A DNA stretch of 64,000 nt, from the NCBI GenBank assembly GCA_963717985.1, contig CAVQYC010000005.1, positions 496,001 through 560,000 of the forward strand, in the 5' to 3' direction. Made by a program: the position numbers and the translations under genes. Below are positions 28,518 to 36,301 of this stretch, piece after piece. Position 1 is the stretch's first letter, and every line of letters starts with the position of its first letter. The notes below the pieces were generated by a model that searched no databases, was not told the origin of the DNA, and was given only the letters and a program-made list of their open reading frames with translations. The DNA is from BOG-1155 sp963717985 (GTDB lineage: Bacteria; Desulfobacterota; Syntrophorhabdia; Syntrophorhabdales; WCHB1-27).

Positions 28518-29351
28518 GTGAAAATAGGCTTTCATGTTCCTATTGCAAAGGGCTTCGAGCATGCCTACCGGGAGGCGGCGCGCCTCGGCTGCGACGTGAT
28601 TCAAATATTTGTGAAGAACCCACGGTCATGGGCGGAAAAGTCCTGGAGCAGCGCGGACCGCGAAGCCTTCGGGCGCCTCTTTCGCAATCTGCCGGTGGTT
28701 GCGCACCTCAGCTATTTGCCCAACATCGCTCGGTCCGATGAAGAGCCCCGGAATTTAGCGGGCTTCCTGCATGAGGCAAAGCTCTGCGCTGAGCTGGGGA
28801 TAGAGACGATGGTGATCCACTGCGGGTCGAGGGAGAGCAGCGAAAAAGGTCTGGACGTTGCCGCGTGGAGTGTAGACCAAGTCCTCGCCGCATATCCCCT
28901 TTCCGTGCTTTTGGAAAATGCGGCAGGTCAGGGCCATGCCCTGGGAAAGACGCTCTCGGAGCTGGCAGCCTTGCGGGCGCGCGTGCGGGACCTCGACAGG
29001 GTAGGGTATTGCCTCGACACGGCCCACCTGTTCGAGGCAGGCTACGATGTGCGGTCGCCCCGGTTGTGGGATGAGATTATCGACGAGTTGGAGGGCGCTT
29101 CCGGGCCGGACTGCATAAGGTTCTTCCATCTGAACGATTCAAAGACGCCCCTCGCCAGCTCGGTGGACAGGCACTGGCACATAGGGAAGGGCGAGATCGG
29201 TACGGGGTGTTTCCGTTTTCTCTTGAACGATAAAAGGCTTGCCCGTCTTGGGGGCGTTATGGAAACCCCGAAGACGGGCAAGATGGACGAAGAAAATATG
29301 ATGGTTATGAGATCCCTACTTTCTCCTCTGGTGCCTCGTCCTTCTTCTTAG
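28518..29351 (+). CDS. nfo: Endonuclease IV (AP endonuclease)
   Basis: Zinc-dependent apurinic/apyrimidinic endonuclease of base-excision repair. The TIM-barrel metal ligands are visible in order: VAHLSY, VIHCG, LLENAAG, CLDTAHLFEAGYD, FHLNDS, DRHWHIGKGEIG and METPK. The start is GTG at 28518; upstream there is GGAGGCG. At 277 residues it is full length. The last 36 bases overlap, on the opposite strand, a 30-codon ribosomal-type gene. Confidence 0.94.
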   Translation: MKIGFHVPIAKGFEHAYREAARLGCDVIQIFVKNPRSWAEKSWSSADREAFGRLFRNLPVVAHLSYLPNIARSDEEPRNLAGFLHEAKLCAELGIETMVIHCGSRESSEKGLDVAAWSVDQVLAAYPLSVLLENAAGQGHALGKTLSELAALRARVRDLDRVGYCLDTAHLFEAGYDVRSPRLWDEIIDELEGASGPDCIRFFHLNDSKTPLASSVDRHWHIGKGEIGTGCFRFLLNDKRLARLGGVMETPKTGKMDEENMMVMRSLLSPLVPRPSS

Positions 29352-29408
29352 CTTTCTGTACTTATGCTTCCGCATTTTCTTCTTTCTCCACTTGACGACG
29401 CTACCCAT
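29316..29408 (-). CDS. bS22 / AURKAIP1-COX24-like mini ribosomal protein (30 aa)
   Basis: A 30-residue, extremely basic protein beginning MGSVVKWRKKKMRKHKY and ending RTRHQRRK. It matches the short AURKAIP1/COX24-domain proteins found in many bacteria, relatives of the small-subunit protein bS22. GAGGTGAAGG lies directly ahead of the ATG at 29408. It is too short for normal gene calling and overlaps the 3' end of nfo by 36 bases in antisense. Function would be on the 30S subunit; the identification rests on size, charge pattern and the GSV-K(W/K)RRK(R/K)MRK layout. Confidence 0.75.
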   Translation of the reverse strand: MGSVVKWRKKKMRKHKYRKLRRRTRHQRRK

Positions 29409-29464
29409 CCTTCACCTCATTATTTAATGGAAAAATAACCCTTCAATACCGGTTTGCGGCATGG

Positions 29465-29498
29465 ACCCCAACAAGATAACCTTCATTGGGGTTTTTTT
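29465..29498 (+). terminator. Rho-independent terminator ahead of the tRNA pair
   Basis: ACCCCAA (29465-29471) pairs with TTGGGGT (29486-29492) around a 14-base loop, and the second arm runs into a seven-T tract. It lies behind nfo on the plus strand and would insulate the tRNA promoter from nfo transcription. Confidence 0.6.
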
Positions 29499-29563
29499 CA
29501 AGAAGATAATGAGAGAGCGACCTGTCCGAGCCGGGAAGAGGGGCGTTTCTGTCTTCCTCACAG

Positions 29564-29592
29564 TTGAAAGGAAAGGGGGAAACGGGTATAAT
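29564..29592 (+). promoter_or_regulatory. Strong sigma-70 promoter for the tRNA-Arg pair
   Basis: TTGAAA (29564-29569), a 17-base spacer and a perfect TATAAT (29587-29592) end seven bases before the first tRNA-like sequence. This is the best promoter match in the region and fits a stable-RNA gene. Confidence 0.75.
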
Positions 29593-29599
29593 GAGGCGT

Positions 29600-29650
29600 G
29601 CGCCTGTAGCTCAACTGGACAGAGCAACGGCCTTCTAAATCGTAGGTCAT
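29600..29650 (+). pseudogene. Degenerate 5' two-thirds of a tRNA-Arg(UCU)
   Basis: GCGCCTG, a normal D-arm (GCTC...GAGC) and an anticodon loop CTTCTAA with anticodon TCT are intact, but the 3' side of the anticodon stem (ATCGT) mispairs and the T-arm and acceptor 3' strand are missing. The sequence runs instead into ATTGAACATTGG and then into the intact tRNA-Arg at 29662. It sits exactly behind the strong promoter, so it is co-transcribed with the functional gene. Confidence 0.65.
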
Positions 29651-29661
29651 TGAACATTGGT

Positions 29662-29735
29662 GCGCCCGTAGCTCAGATGGATAGAGCATCTGCCTTCTAA
29701 GCAGAGGGTCGCAGGTTCGAATCCTGCCGGGCGCG
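29662..29735 (+). tRNA. tRNA-Arg (anticodon UCU)
   Basis: A complete cloverleaf folds: acceptor GCGCCCG with CGGGCGC, D-arm GCTC/GAGC, anticodon stem TCTGC/GCAGA around CTTCTAA (anticodon TCT at 29696-29698), a short variable loop, and T-arm GCAGG/CCTGC around TTCGAAT. CCA is not encoded. A T-run follows immediately. A tyrosine integrase gene ends 41 bases downstream, so the 3' half of this tRNA is a likely attachment site for the island. Confidence 0.95.
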
Positions 29736-30492
29736 TTTTTCTTTATATCGGTGGGTGGTGACTTTGGGTGGGAAATCAATCGATAATCTCCAGCGGTTCT
29801 GTTCCCTTCGCATAACTTGCCTTAATACTCCTTAAATACCTATCTGTGGTCGTTGCCCTGGCGTGGCCTAGAACCTGCTGAATCACAGTTAAGGGTTCCC
29901 CTGCATCAGCCATGATCGACGCGGAGAGGTGTCGGAGGCAGTGAAAGGTAAATTCCTTTACGTACGCCTGGGAGCATAGCCTCTTAAGAAACTTATCCCT
30001 ATAGTCAAACTTGGTTTTGGTCCGGGTGTTGATGAAGAGATATTCTCCTTCCTTGGGGATAGACTTGAGCACTTCCTTGAGAATGGAATTGACAGGGACC
30101 GTCCTTTCCACCTCGTCCGAGTTCCGAGCCTTGCGAGTCCGAAGGATCAGAAACCTGAACTCGTTATCGACATCTTCCCATTTGAGCCGGTTTATTTCCC
30201 GGACCCTGGCTGCCGTGTGGGCGATGCACATCAGATAGCTTCTCTGCTCCTGGTTTGCCTTGAGGAGAACTTTTTTTACGTCCTCCACTGGTGGAATGTA
30301 CTTAGGCTTGGTTCGCGCAGGGTAGGGGTCTATGCCCTTAGTGGGGTTTAACAGGATAGCGCCTGTCTTGATTCCGTGATTGAACAGGGCGTTTATCCAC
30401 CGCTTCCTCTTGTTGGCGAGAGCAAAACTCTTTTGGGCTACCTGGTCGAGGTCGGAACGTGTCAATGAAAATGAGACACTTCCAGCAAATAT

Positions 30493-31491
30493 TTAGTGTA
30501 CCTCACCATCGCTCGTAAGCGACGGCTTGTTAATCCAGACGGCATCAGGCAGTGACGCCGGTTTCGGTATCCTCCCCTTGAACCGTTCCGGATGTTTTTC
30601 ATAGGCAGCCCGCAGCACGTCCTTGCGATCTTCAATGATCCCTGACGCCCTCCCATGATGGACATCCGCAGGGGTGAGAAGACCCAACCCCGAATGGTAG
30701 TGCCCGGCATTGTACCAGGGAAAGAATGTCTGGCAAAAAGCCCTGGCATCCTCGATGGAACCGAACCTCTCTGGGAACTCCGGGCGGTACTTCATGGTCT
30801 TGAACTGAGATTCAGAATAGGGGTTGTCGTTACTGACGGAGGGTCTCGAATGGCTCCTGGTGACGCCAAGATCGGCCATGAGCAAAGCAACTGGTTTTGA
30901 CGTCATGCTCGACCCCCTGTCCGCATGGATCAGGAGTTGATCCGGTTGGATCGTTTGCTTGGCGCAGGTCTCCGCAATCAATTTACGGGCAAGGGCGGCA
31001 AGTTCCCTGTGGGCCACCATCCACCCCACGACATAACGGCTGTAGATGTCGAGGATCACGTAGAGATAAAAGTAGGTCCACTTTACCGGCCCCTTGAGCT
31101 TCGTGATGTCCCAGCTCCACGCTTCGTTGGGCGCTCTTGCAAGAATCTCCGGCTTTGCATACCGGGGACGGGATACCTGCCTTCTCCTTTCTTTCAGCTC
31201 ACCCTCTTTTTCAAGGATCCGGTACATGGTGCGCACCGAACAGAGATAGCTCTTCTCATCGAGAAGGGCCGCGTAGATTTCCCTGGGCGCCTTGTCGATG
31301 AAACGACCCGCGTGAAGGATATCGAGCACCTCGTTCCGTTCCTCGAAGGAGAGGGATAGCGGAGGAAGACGGCGTGAGGGCTCTTTCTCTCTTGGATGCC
31401 GCCACCGGTAAAAGCCCGCACGGGATACGTCGAGGGCGTTGCAGGCCGGCCGGATACCCACTTCACAGGCAAGCGACGCGGTGATGTTCAT
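30493..31491 (-). CDS. IS3-family transposase OrfB (copy 1)
   Basis: Catalytic subunit, 332 aa, with an N-terminal HTH_21-type segment (SVRTMYRILEKEGEL) and an integrase (rve) core. The DDE triad is Asp128 (WSWDITKL), Asp191 (HADRGSS) and Glu227 (PYSESQFK); the 35-residue spacing of the last two is standard for IS3. It starts in an ATGA overlap with orfA, so re-initiation may supply it. An A8 tract lies about 50 bases upstream in orfA and could also allow frameshifting. Confidence 0.95.
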   Translation of the reverse strand: MNITASLACEVGIRPACNALDVSRAGFYRWRHPREKEPSRRLPPLSLSFEERNEVLDILHAGRFIDKAPREIYAALLDEKSYLCSVRTMYRILEKEGELKERRRQVSRPRYAKPEILARAPNEAWSWDITKLKGPVKWTYFYLYVILDIYSRYVVGWMVAHRELAALARKLIAETCAKQTIQPDQLLIHADRGSSMTSKPVALLMADLGVTRSHSRPSVSNDNPYSESQFKTMKYRPEFPERFGSIEDARAFCQTFFPWYNAGHYHSGLGLLTPADVHHGRASGIIEDRKDVLRAAYEKHPERFKGRIPKPASLPDAVWINKPSLTSDGEVH

Positions 31492-31886
31492 GACTTCTCC
31501 TCGCTGGACCCCTTGAGCAGTTCGGCCACTTTTTTTTGGACATCGATAATCAGCTCCGCCTGTTTGAGCTTATGCGCGAGTTTTTCATTTTCCTTTTCCA
31601 GTTCGGTAATACGGCGCACGTGGGGATCCGCCTTTTGCGCAGCAGGTCCTCTCTTCTTAGGAACGAGGCCTTGGGCAACCTGACGCCGCCACGAGGTGAG
31701 GCTCGACGAGTAGAGACCTTCCCTGCGCAGAAGGGCTCCGATCTGGCCGGGCTCGGTACAGCTCTCCGCCTCTTTGAGGATACGGAGCTTATACGCCGCA
31801 GTGAATTTCCTGCGTACCGTCTTCTCCGGCACCTCCGGATCAGGGACTACCTTCGGGTGTGCCATCACTGAATTCTTCTCTTCCAT
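31488..31886 (-). CDS. IS3-family transposase OrfA (copy 1)
   Basis: Helix-turn-helix subunit, about 132 aa from the ATG at 31886 (GGAAAG upstream). It has the HTH_Tnp_1 core (RRKFTAAYKLRILKEAE ... ALLRREGLYSSSLTSWRRQ) and a C-terminal leucine-zipper-like coiled coil (ITELEKENEKLAHKLKQAE). The frame is open to 31943 at the very end of the IS, but without a better start. It binds the terminal repeats and pairs with OrfB. Confidence 0.92.
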   Translation of the reverse strand: MEEKNSVMAHPKVVPDPEVPEKTVRRKFTAAYKLRILKEAESCTEPGQIGALLRREGLYSSSLTSWRRQVAQGLVPKKRGPAAQKADPHVRRITELEKENEKLAHKLKQAELIIDVQKKVAELLKGSSEEKS

Positions 31887-32327
31887 GATCGTTCTTTCCT
31901 TCCCGCCCTCAGAGTCTAAACTATTGGGTGGGAAGTGTCTCACTTATATTGGCACAGAGGGGTATTCCACAATGTCTTTTCGGCTTACTTCGGTTTTCCT
32001 CCCGAAAATCGGTGTTATGTTTTTAAGGAACGACTTCATCTCTTTGAAGTGCTGTCTACTCCTCTTGACCTCCAGTTCCTTGAGCCGACTCTCGCAGAGC
32101 TGCACGAAGTCCATATTTATCATTCGAGCCGTGGCTCTTGCTTTGGCTTCTGCCTCGACTGCCTTTTGCTTGGTGCTGTATCCTCCCTTCCGGTATCTCA
32201 CCTCGTTCTTCCAAAAGTCGTACATCCACTTCTTCTTGTGTCTGTAAACTGGCATTGGTCCACCTCCTTATAATGGATTCAAAAACACTTCTAGGAAACC
32301 TCACGAGCCGACCGATCTTGACGCCTC

Positions 32328-33410
32328 CTAGTGTACTGTCTCAGTAACGGCTTTACAACGGGCCACCTTCTTGACGATATCTTCCGCTTTCTTCGTCCAA
32401 ACAAAAGGCTTGGGGTTCTCGTTGTAGAGCCGGATGTACTCTTCGATGGCGGCTACCAGTTCCGGCACGCTTTTGAATACTCCCCGACGGATTCTTTTCC
32501 GTGTGATTTCTCCAAACCAACGTTCTACCAGATTCAACCAGGATGAGCTTGTGGGTGTGAAGTGAAGGGCAAAGCGAGGATGCTTTTCAAGCCACATTTT
32601 CACATTTGGGTGGCCGTGCGTTCCATAATTATCCAGGATCAAGTGAATTGCCAATTTCTGGGGCACTTCCCGGTTGATCTTGCGGAGAAACTTTAGGAAT
32701 TCCGTGTTCCTGTGCCGGGGATAACAGGAGCCGATAACTTTTCCTTCCAACAGGTTCATCGCAGCAAAAAGACAGGTAGTACCGTTGCGTCGGTAATCGT
32801 GCGTCATTGTTCCGCAGCGCCCTTTCTTCATAGGCAGACCCGGTTGCGTCCTATCGAGCGCCTGCACCTGGGTCTTTTCATCGACGCATAGCACCACCGC
32901 CTTGTCGGGCGGATTCAGATAGACGCCTACAACATCCGTCAGTTTTTCCACGAATCGCTTGTCTTTGGATAACTTGAAGGTCTCCACGCGGTGCGGCTGC
33001 AAGCCATGGGCGTCCCAGATGCGTTGCACGGTCGCATGGCTGACGCCATGAGCCTTTGCCATAGTTCTCGTCGACCAGTGGGTTGAATCGGCAGGCGTTG
33101 TATGGAGGGTAGCTTCCACGATGGCATCAACCTTTTTCGGATCGAGTTGCCTTGAACTGGGACCATGAGGAGCATCTTCAGCCAATCCTGAAATGCCTTT
33201 CGCTCTAAATCGGTTTGTCCACAACAGAACCGTGGGGCGAGAGGCGTCCAATTCCTTAGCGATGGCGTTATGCGAGAGACCCCTTGCGGCAAGCAGGCAA
33301 ATACGGGAACGGAGGACTACTCTTTGAGGCGTCTTTTTCGCACGAATCCAAGCTTCCAATGTTCTTTGCTGTTCTTCCGTCATCATGAGCTTATTGGCTG
33401 GTTTCCACAT
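32328..33410 (-). CDS. IS630-family transposase
   Basis: Transposase of about 360 aa with two N-terminal helix-turn-helix domains (about 12-110, including SHNAIAKELDASRPTVLLW) and a DDE domain: VLCVDEKTQVQ, LILDNYGTHGHP and WLNLVERWFGEITRK. The stop codon TAG is completed by the flanking TA of the target. I take the ATG at 33410; an in-frame TTG at 33428 lies inside the terminal region. Confidence 0.93.
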   Translation of the reverse strand: MWKPANKLMMTEEQQRTLEAWIRAKKTPQRVVLRSRICLLAARGLSHNAIAKELDASRPTVLLWTNRFRAKGISGLAEDAPHGPSSRQLDPKKVDAIVEATLHTTPADSTHWSTRTMAKAHGVSHATVQRIWDAHGLQPHRVETFKLSKDKRFVEKLTDVVGVYLNPPDKAVVLCVDEKTQVQALDRTQPGLPMKKGRCGTMTHDYRRNGTTCLFAAMNLLEGKVIGSCYPRHRNTEFLKFLRKINREVPQKLAIHLILDNYGTHGHPNVKMWLEKHPRFALHFTPTSSSWLNLVERWFGEITRKRIRRGVFKSVPELVAAIEEYIRLYNENPKPFVWTKKAEDIVKKVARCKAVTETVH

Positions 33411-33466
33411 GCACCAAGTATAGCACAAGCAAAGGCTATTGTAAATATATTACTGAGACAGTACAC
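32331..33466 (-). mobile_element. IS630-family insertion sequence
   Basis: A 1136-base element with perfect terminal inverted repeats GTGTACTGTCTCAGTAA, flanked by the TA target duplication typical of IS630/Tc1 elements (32329-32330 and 33467-33468). One transposase gene fills it. It interrupts the excisionase-like gene. Confidence 0.93.
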
Positions 33467-33527
33467 TAGAAGGATTCGATTTTTGTAGACAAACTCGGGG
33501 CTTGTCTTCAGAATCTGGGCGATTTCT

Positions 33528-33806
33528 TCAGCCGTTAGAAATTCCATGAACGTTCTGCCTGAGTTTGCCCCACTCCCTGGACATTAGAAATGCCAGGGAG
33601 GGAGCGAAACTGTTTAGCCCTTTAGGATAAAAACAATCTCTTCTGCCAGACTTGTAATTACCCGTCTCCGCCATACAGAAGTCTCCATCACAAAAAATGC
33701 TACCCTCCACTCGATGGCGGAGGGGGAGTTGGCTGACTTGCCGTGTCATGCTCAACGGAGACCCCTCCAAGTGCGTTCGAAGTCGATTGAAGGTGGTAGG
33801 GCTCAT
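33528..33806 (-). CDS. Island protein of 92 aa, function unknown
   Basis: No family recognised. The start at 33806 overlaps the stop of the ATPase gene as ATGA, the same coupling used by every gene upstream in this operon, which is the main reason to believe it. The sequence is basic, with three Cys in the middle (FCDGDFC, RRDC). It overlaps the start of the excisionase-like gene by 20 bases. Confidence 0.5.
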   Translation of the reverse strand: MSPTTFNRLRTHLEGSPLSMTRQVSQLPLRHRVEGSIFCDGDFCMAETGNYKSGRRDCFYPKGLNSFAPSLAFLMSREWGKLRQNVHGISNG

Positions 33807-34909
33807 AGTGGTTCCAGTGGAAACCATTCCAGTTTGAATTGTCGTTTTTTCGTTTCATAGGTTTTGATCGCTATTTCCTTTACATATAAAGGTCGTTGGG
33901 ATTTGGCTATTCCCTCCTCTTCTGGCGTCCGATAGGCGCAGGTGTACTTGTCCGGGAACTGAAGATCGGACGCGCTAAGCGTTTGAAACTCGTTGGCCAG
34001 CATTGATGCTTCCCGGTATCCGCACCGAAACGCAATTAAGGTGCCGATATTGGACAACATCACTCTCACCAGCGTCTGATCAATGGTGGCAAAGTCCTGC
34101 GTGGCTAAAATCGCCGACAGCCGATATTTTCTACCCTCTTTCAAAATATCTAAGTGGTTGGAATTAATAAAGTTATGGGCCTCGTCGATGTACATGACGA
34201 GGGGCTGATACTCCTTCACCCACGTGTACCTGAAAAAGCTCTTGACGGCGTGCGTGATGACGCACCCGGTGAAAATCATCTTGTCCCGGCCCATCCCGAA
34301 ACAATCCAGGATGAGCGTCTGCCCTTTCCCGATAAACTCCTTCCAGTTGATAGTCTTCGGACTGCATATAATTCTTTTAAGGTTCTCGTCCTGGAGCAAC
34401 AGCTGTAATCGCGAGACGATCCCGTCTCGGGTCTCCGTGTCTCCTTTTTGAGCGATCAGGAAATCCTGAACCGCTTCCAGAGACGGCCGGTGGTTTTTAA
34501 GGCACCAGAGGGTGGCGTCGGTAAGGATTTTACGCATTTTCGCGGTCAACAGGGCGTTTGGCGTGACGAGGGAAACAACCTGGTTGACTATTTCAATAAG
34601 GTTGTCAGTCAATTGGATTGGCCCGTAAGGCTCCAAGAGCGGGTTCAAACCAACCGGGTGTTGGAGCGAGCAATAGAGAGCCCTGCCCTTGGAGAGGGAG
34701 TAAAGATCCTTGGCCAGAAATCCACTCGGGTCTATCGCAATCTTGGCGCAGCCGTAAATGTCGTCCATCTGCCACCAGTTGGCCAGGGACACACTTTTTC
34801 CGGTCCCCGGCCGGCCGACGACGAGCATACTCAGATACCTGTCATCATCCTTCACGTAAACGGGCATGTAAGTATCTTTGTTGTTTCCAATTTTGAGTCT
34901 AGTAATCAT
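33803..34909 (-). CDS. HerA/VirD4-like P-loop ATPase (probable DNA-transfer or partition ATPase)
   Basis: A 368-residue ATPase with Walker A GRPGTGKS (about residue 32), Walker B LVMYIDEAHNF, a following sensor region SAILATQDFATID, and an arginine near the end. The pattern (Walker A, long insert, DEAHNF, ATQD) is that of the FtsK/HerA/VirB4/VirD4 superfamily, where such enzymes pump DNA or energise conjugation. It is short and lacks an obvious N-terminal membrane anchor; the neighbouring 73-residue membrane protein could supply that. I place the start at 34909, in an ATGA overlap with the 159-residue gene. Exact role is inferred. Confidence 0.75.
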   Translation of the reverse strand: MITRLKIGNNKDTYMPVYVKDDDRYLSMLVVGRPGTGKSVSLANWWQMDDIYGCAKIAIDPSGFLAKDLYSLSKGRALYCSLQHPVGLNPLLEPYGPIQLTDNLIEIVNQVVSLVTPNALLTAKMRKILTDATLWCLKNHRPSLEAVQDFLIAQKGDTETRDGIVSRLQLLLQDENLKRIICSPKTINWKEFIGKGQTLILDCFGMGRDKMIFTGCVITHAVKSFFRYTWVKEYQPLVMYIDEAHNFINSNHLDILKEGRKYRLSAILATQDFATIDQTLVRVMLSNIGTLIAFRCGYREASMLANEFQTLSASDLQFPDKYTCAYRTPEEEGIAKSQRPLYVKEIAIKTYETKKRQFKLEWFPLEPL

Positions 34910-35385
34910 CCCACTTGATACCCCATATACCATTCGGTATTGTCAGGCTCTTCCTCCTCCTCGTCATCGTTATGTTTTGGCAGAGCCTTAGCGAGAACGG
35001 CTTTCTTGAGTTGGTTATCAAGATGCGCCAGGTCAACTTCCTCTTTTAGCATCCAGTTTTCCATTTCCGCTTTCAGAAGGGCGAGAATCTCTCTTTTCTG
35101 AGCAATTAGATTCATGGTCTTATGGTGGTCGTAGAGGTGCTTTTCGTAATCAACCCGGTCGTCCCATGTATAAAGCTGAAGGGCGATTTGGAGAAAGGAT
35201 TGGATAGAGGAAACACGGGCGTTGAAAGCATCACTTATATTTCGCTCAAGTTCTGCGAAGTTTCGGGATTTCCGCTTGTCCCACCAGAGCGAAAATCCGC
35301 TGTCGTCCATACTCGATTTTGATTTAAGGCCCTTAAAGAGTTCAGCTATGTCGTTTTCATCAATTTTCTTCAGTTTATCGCTCAT
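34906..35385 (-). CDS. Island protein of 159 aa, acidic C-terminus, function unknown
   Basis: Helical, charged protein with an acidic tail (DDEEEEEPD near 148-156). No domain recognised. It overlaps both neighbours by ATGA (35382-35385 and 34906-34909), so it is translated together with the small membrane protein and the ATPase and probably works with them. Confidence 0.65.
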   Translation of the reverse strand: MSDKLKKIDENDIAELFKGLKSKSSMDDSGFSLWWDKRKSRNFAELERNISDAFNARVSSIQSFLQIALQLYTWDDRVDYEKHLYDHHKTMNLIAQKREILALLKAEMENWMLKEEVDLAHLDNQLKKAVLAKALPKHNDDEEEEEPDNTEWYMGYQVG

Positions 35386-35603
35386 TTTATCCTCCTTAAT
35401 TGGTCTTGGGCTTGGTTGTGAATTTCGTTGAGTTGTCTTGACATGGTGGATATTCGCATGTCATGGTCATTCGGTTTAGATGGTGGAGCATCCATCATTG
35501 CCCCCACCGCCTCAAATATTGAGCCGAGGATTATGAAGGCAAGTCCTGCCAGAAACAAAATTACAATCCCTGTAATGATGTAGCAAATGATCGCGGTAAT
35601 CAT
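35382..35603 (-). CDS. Small membrane protein of 73 aa in the island operon
   Basis: One long hydrophobic N-terminal segment (about 2-38, enough for one or two helices) and a hydrophilic tail. It overlaps both neighbours by ATGA. A possible membrane anchor for the downstream ATPase. No homolog recognised by eye. Confidence 0.6.
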   Translation of the reverse strand: MITAIICYIITGIVILFLAGLAFIILGSIFEAVGAMMDAPPSKPNDHDMRISTMSRQLNEIHNQAQDQLRRIK

Positions 35604-36151
35604 TTGATCCTCCTTATAAACTGCGTAAACTCGTCGTCCGGCTCGTTACGATAGACGACTATTCCGAAATTGGGTATCTTGTAACCGAAAAGTTTTGAAA
35701 GGGCTTGAGTGGCATCTTTCCAGTTCCTCCACGTGTTTATCTTCATCTGTAGGTACTCTGGAGTTTCGTTGTGGACGACTTCTAGAATAAAGCAGAGGCC
35801 GCGACCGTCTCTCTTTAAGAGAACGGCCGCATCGGAGCGGAGAGCGGGCTCGAAGGCAATCTCCCTGAATATGACGGTTTCGTGGTTAAGCTTGAGGATT
35901 TCGGCGAGTGCCTGGGTTAAAAGGCGGTCGTGGTCTTTCCACGCCCCACGGTAAGAGAGGGTGGCATAATACCCGTCCCCTCGGATAAGGTGTCCGGTCT
36001 CTGCCAAGAAATTTAGTTTTTTCTGAACTTGAACACGGTCAGAATGAGGATTAGGAGAGTTTTTTCTGGCGGAGATTATCTCGCCTACTGTCTTAGCATC
36101 GGCAACTCTTAAACCCTCGATAATCTTCTTAACGGTCGTGTCTATCTTCAT
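35600..36151 (-). CDS. Winged-helix/nuclease-like island protein (replication-relaxation-like)
   Basis: A 183-residue protein. The first 60 residues look like a winged helix (VGEIISARKN ... VQKKLNFLAETGHLIRGDGYYATL). The rest follows the layout of replication-relaxation-type proteins: FEPALRSDAAVLL, a central FILEVV strand, a helix with basic residues (QMKINTWRNW), and a final FGIVVY strand. This may be a catalytic or inactive restriction-endonuclease fold. It is the first gene of the ATGA-coupled operon. The assignment rests on pattern only. Confidence 0.55.
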   Translation of the reverse strand: MKIDTTVKKIIEGLRVADAKTVGEIISARKNSPNPHSDRVQVQKKLNFLAETGHLIRGDGYYATLSYRGAWKDHDRLLTQALAEILKLNHETVIFREIAFEPALRSDAAVLLKRDGRGLCFILEVVHNETPEYLQMKINTWRNWKDATQALSKLFGYKIPNFGIVVYRNEPDDEFTQFIRRIK

Positions 36152-36301
36152 GCCTGTAACCTCGTTTCAGAAAGATTTGTGAATACACGATTTTTCACTG
36201 TAGCCCCGTTTTCCGTGAAGGTCCGCTTCGTCTTGAGAAAGGAATAACTCCTATTGAGGAGCGGGTCAATGCAATGTTTTTGTAAAGATTGTAAACGAAG
36301 G

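Larger units (their letters stand above)
30453..31960 (-). mobile_element. IS3-family insertion sequence, copy 1
   Basis: About 1508 bases, flanked by GGT at 30450-30452 and 31961-31963. The ends share imperfect inverted repeats: reading inward from each side both contain GTG(T/C)CAAT and then TGAGACACTTCC. Two genes on the minus strand, orfA and orfB, overlap by ATGA. The copies at 37774 and 47151 appear identical at the protein level, which indicates recent transposition. This copy interrupts the island integrase. Confidence 0.93.
29776..32255 (-). pseudogene. Tyrosine recombinase (phage/ICE integrase) split by an IS3-family element
   Basis: The integrase starts at 32255 (MPVYRHKKKWMYDFW, N-terminal arm- and core-binding domains) and continues beyond the IS at 30449 down to 29776. 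Removing the IS (30453-31960) and one copy of the 3-base duplication GGT joins ...RKDIVEY to LDQVAQKSF... in one frame, giving 322 residues. The catalytic residues are all in the 3' half: Arg in ARVREINRL, HCLRH, LGHA and the Tyr in TTTDRYL. An AAGGAGG lies upstream of the start. It is next to tRNA-Arg and last in the operon. As it stands, only fragments can be made and the island would be fixed unless the IS excises. Confidence 0.88.
32056..33547 (-). pseudogene. Excisionase-like helix-turn-helix gene split by an IS630-family element
   Basis: The 5' part begins at 33547 (MEFLTAEEIAQILKTSPEFV) and runs to the TA at 33467-33468; the 3' part resumes at 32330 (GGVKIGRLVRFPRSVFESII). With the IS630 element and one TA removed, the frame is continuous and gives the classic excisionase/MerR-like fold (helix-turn-helix, then KIGRLVRF wing). 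There is no stop near the expected end: the frame stays open across the start of the integrase to 32056. It is placed just upstream of int, as xis genes usually are, and overlaps the end of the 92-residue gene. Confidence 0.7.
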
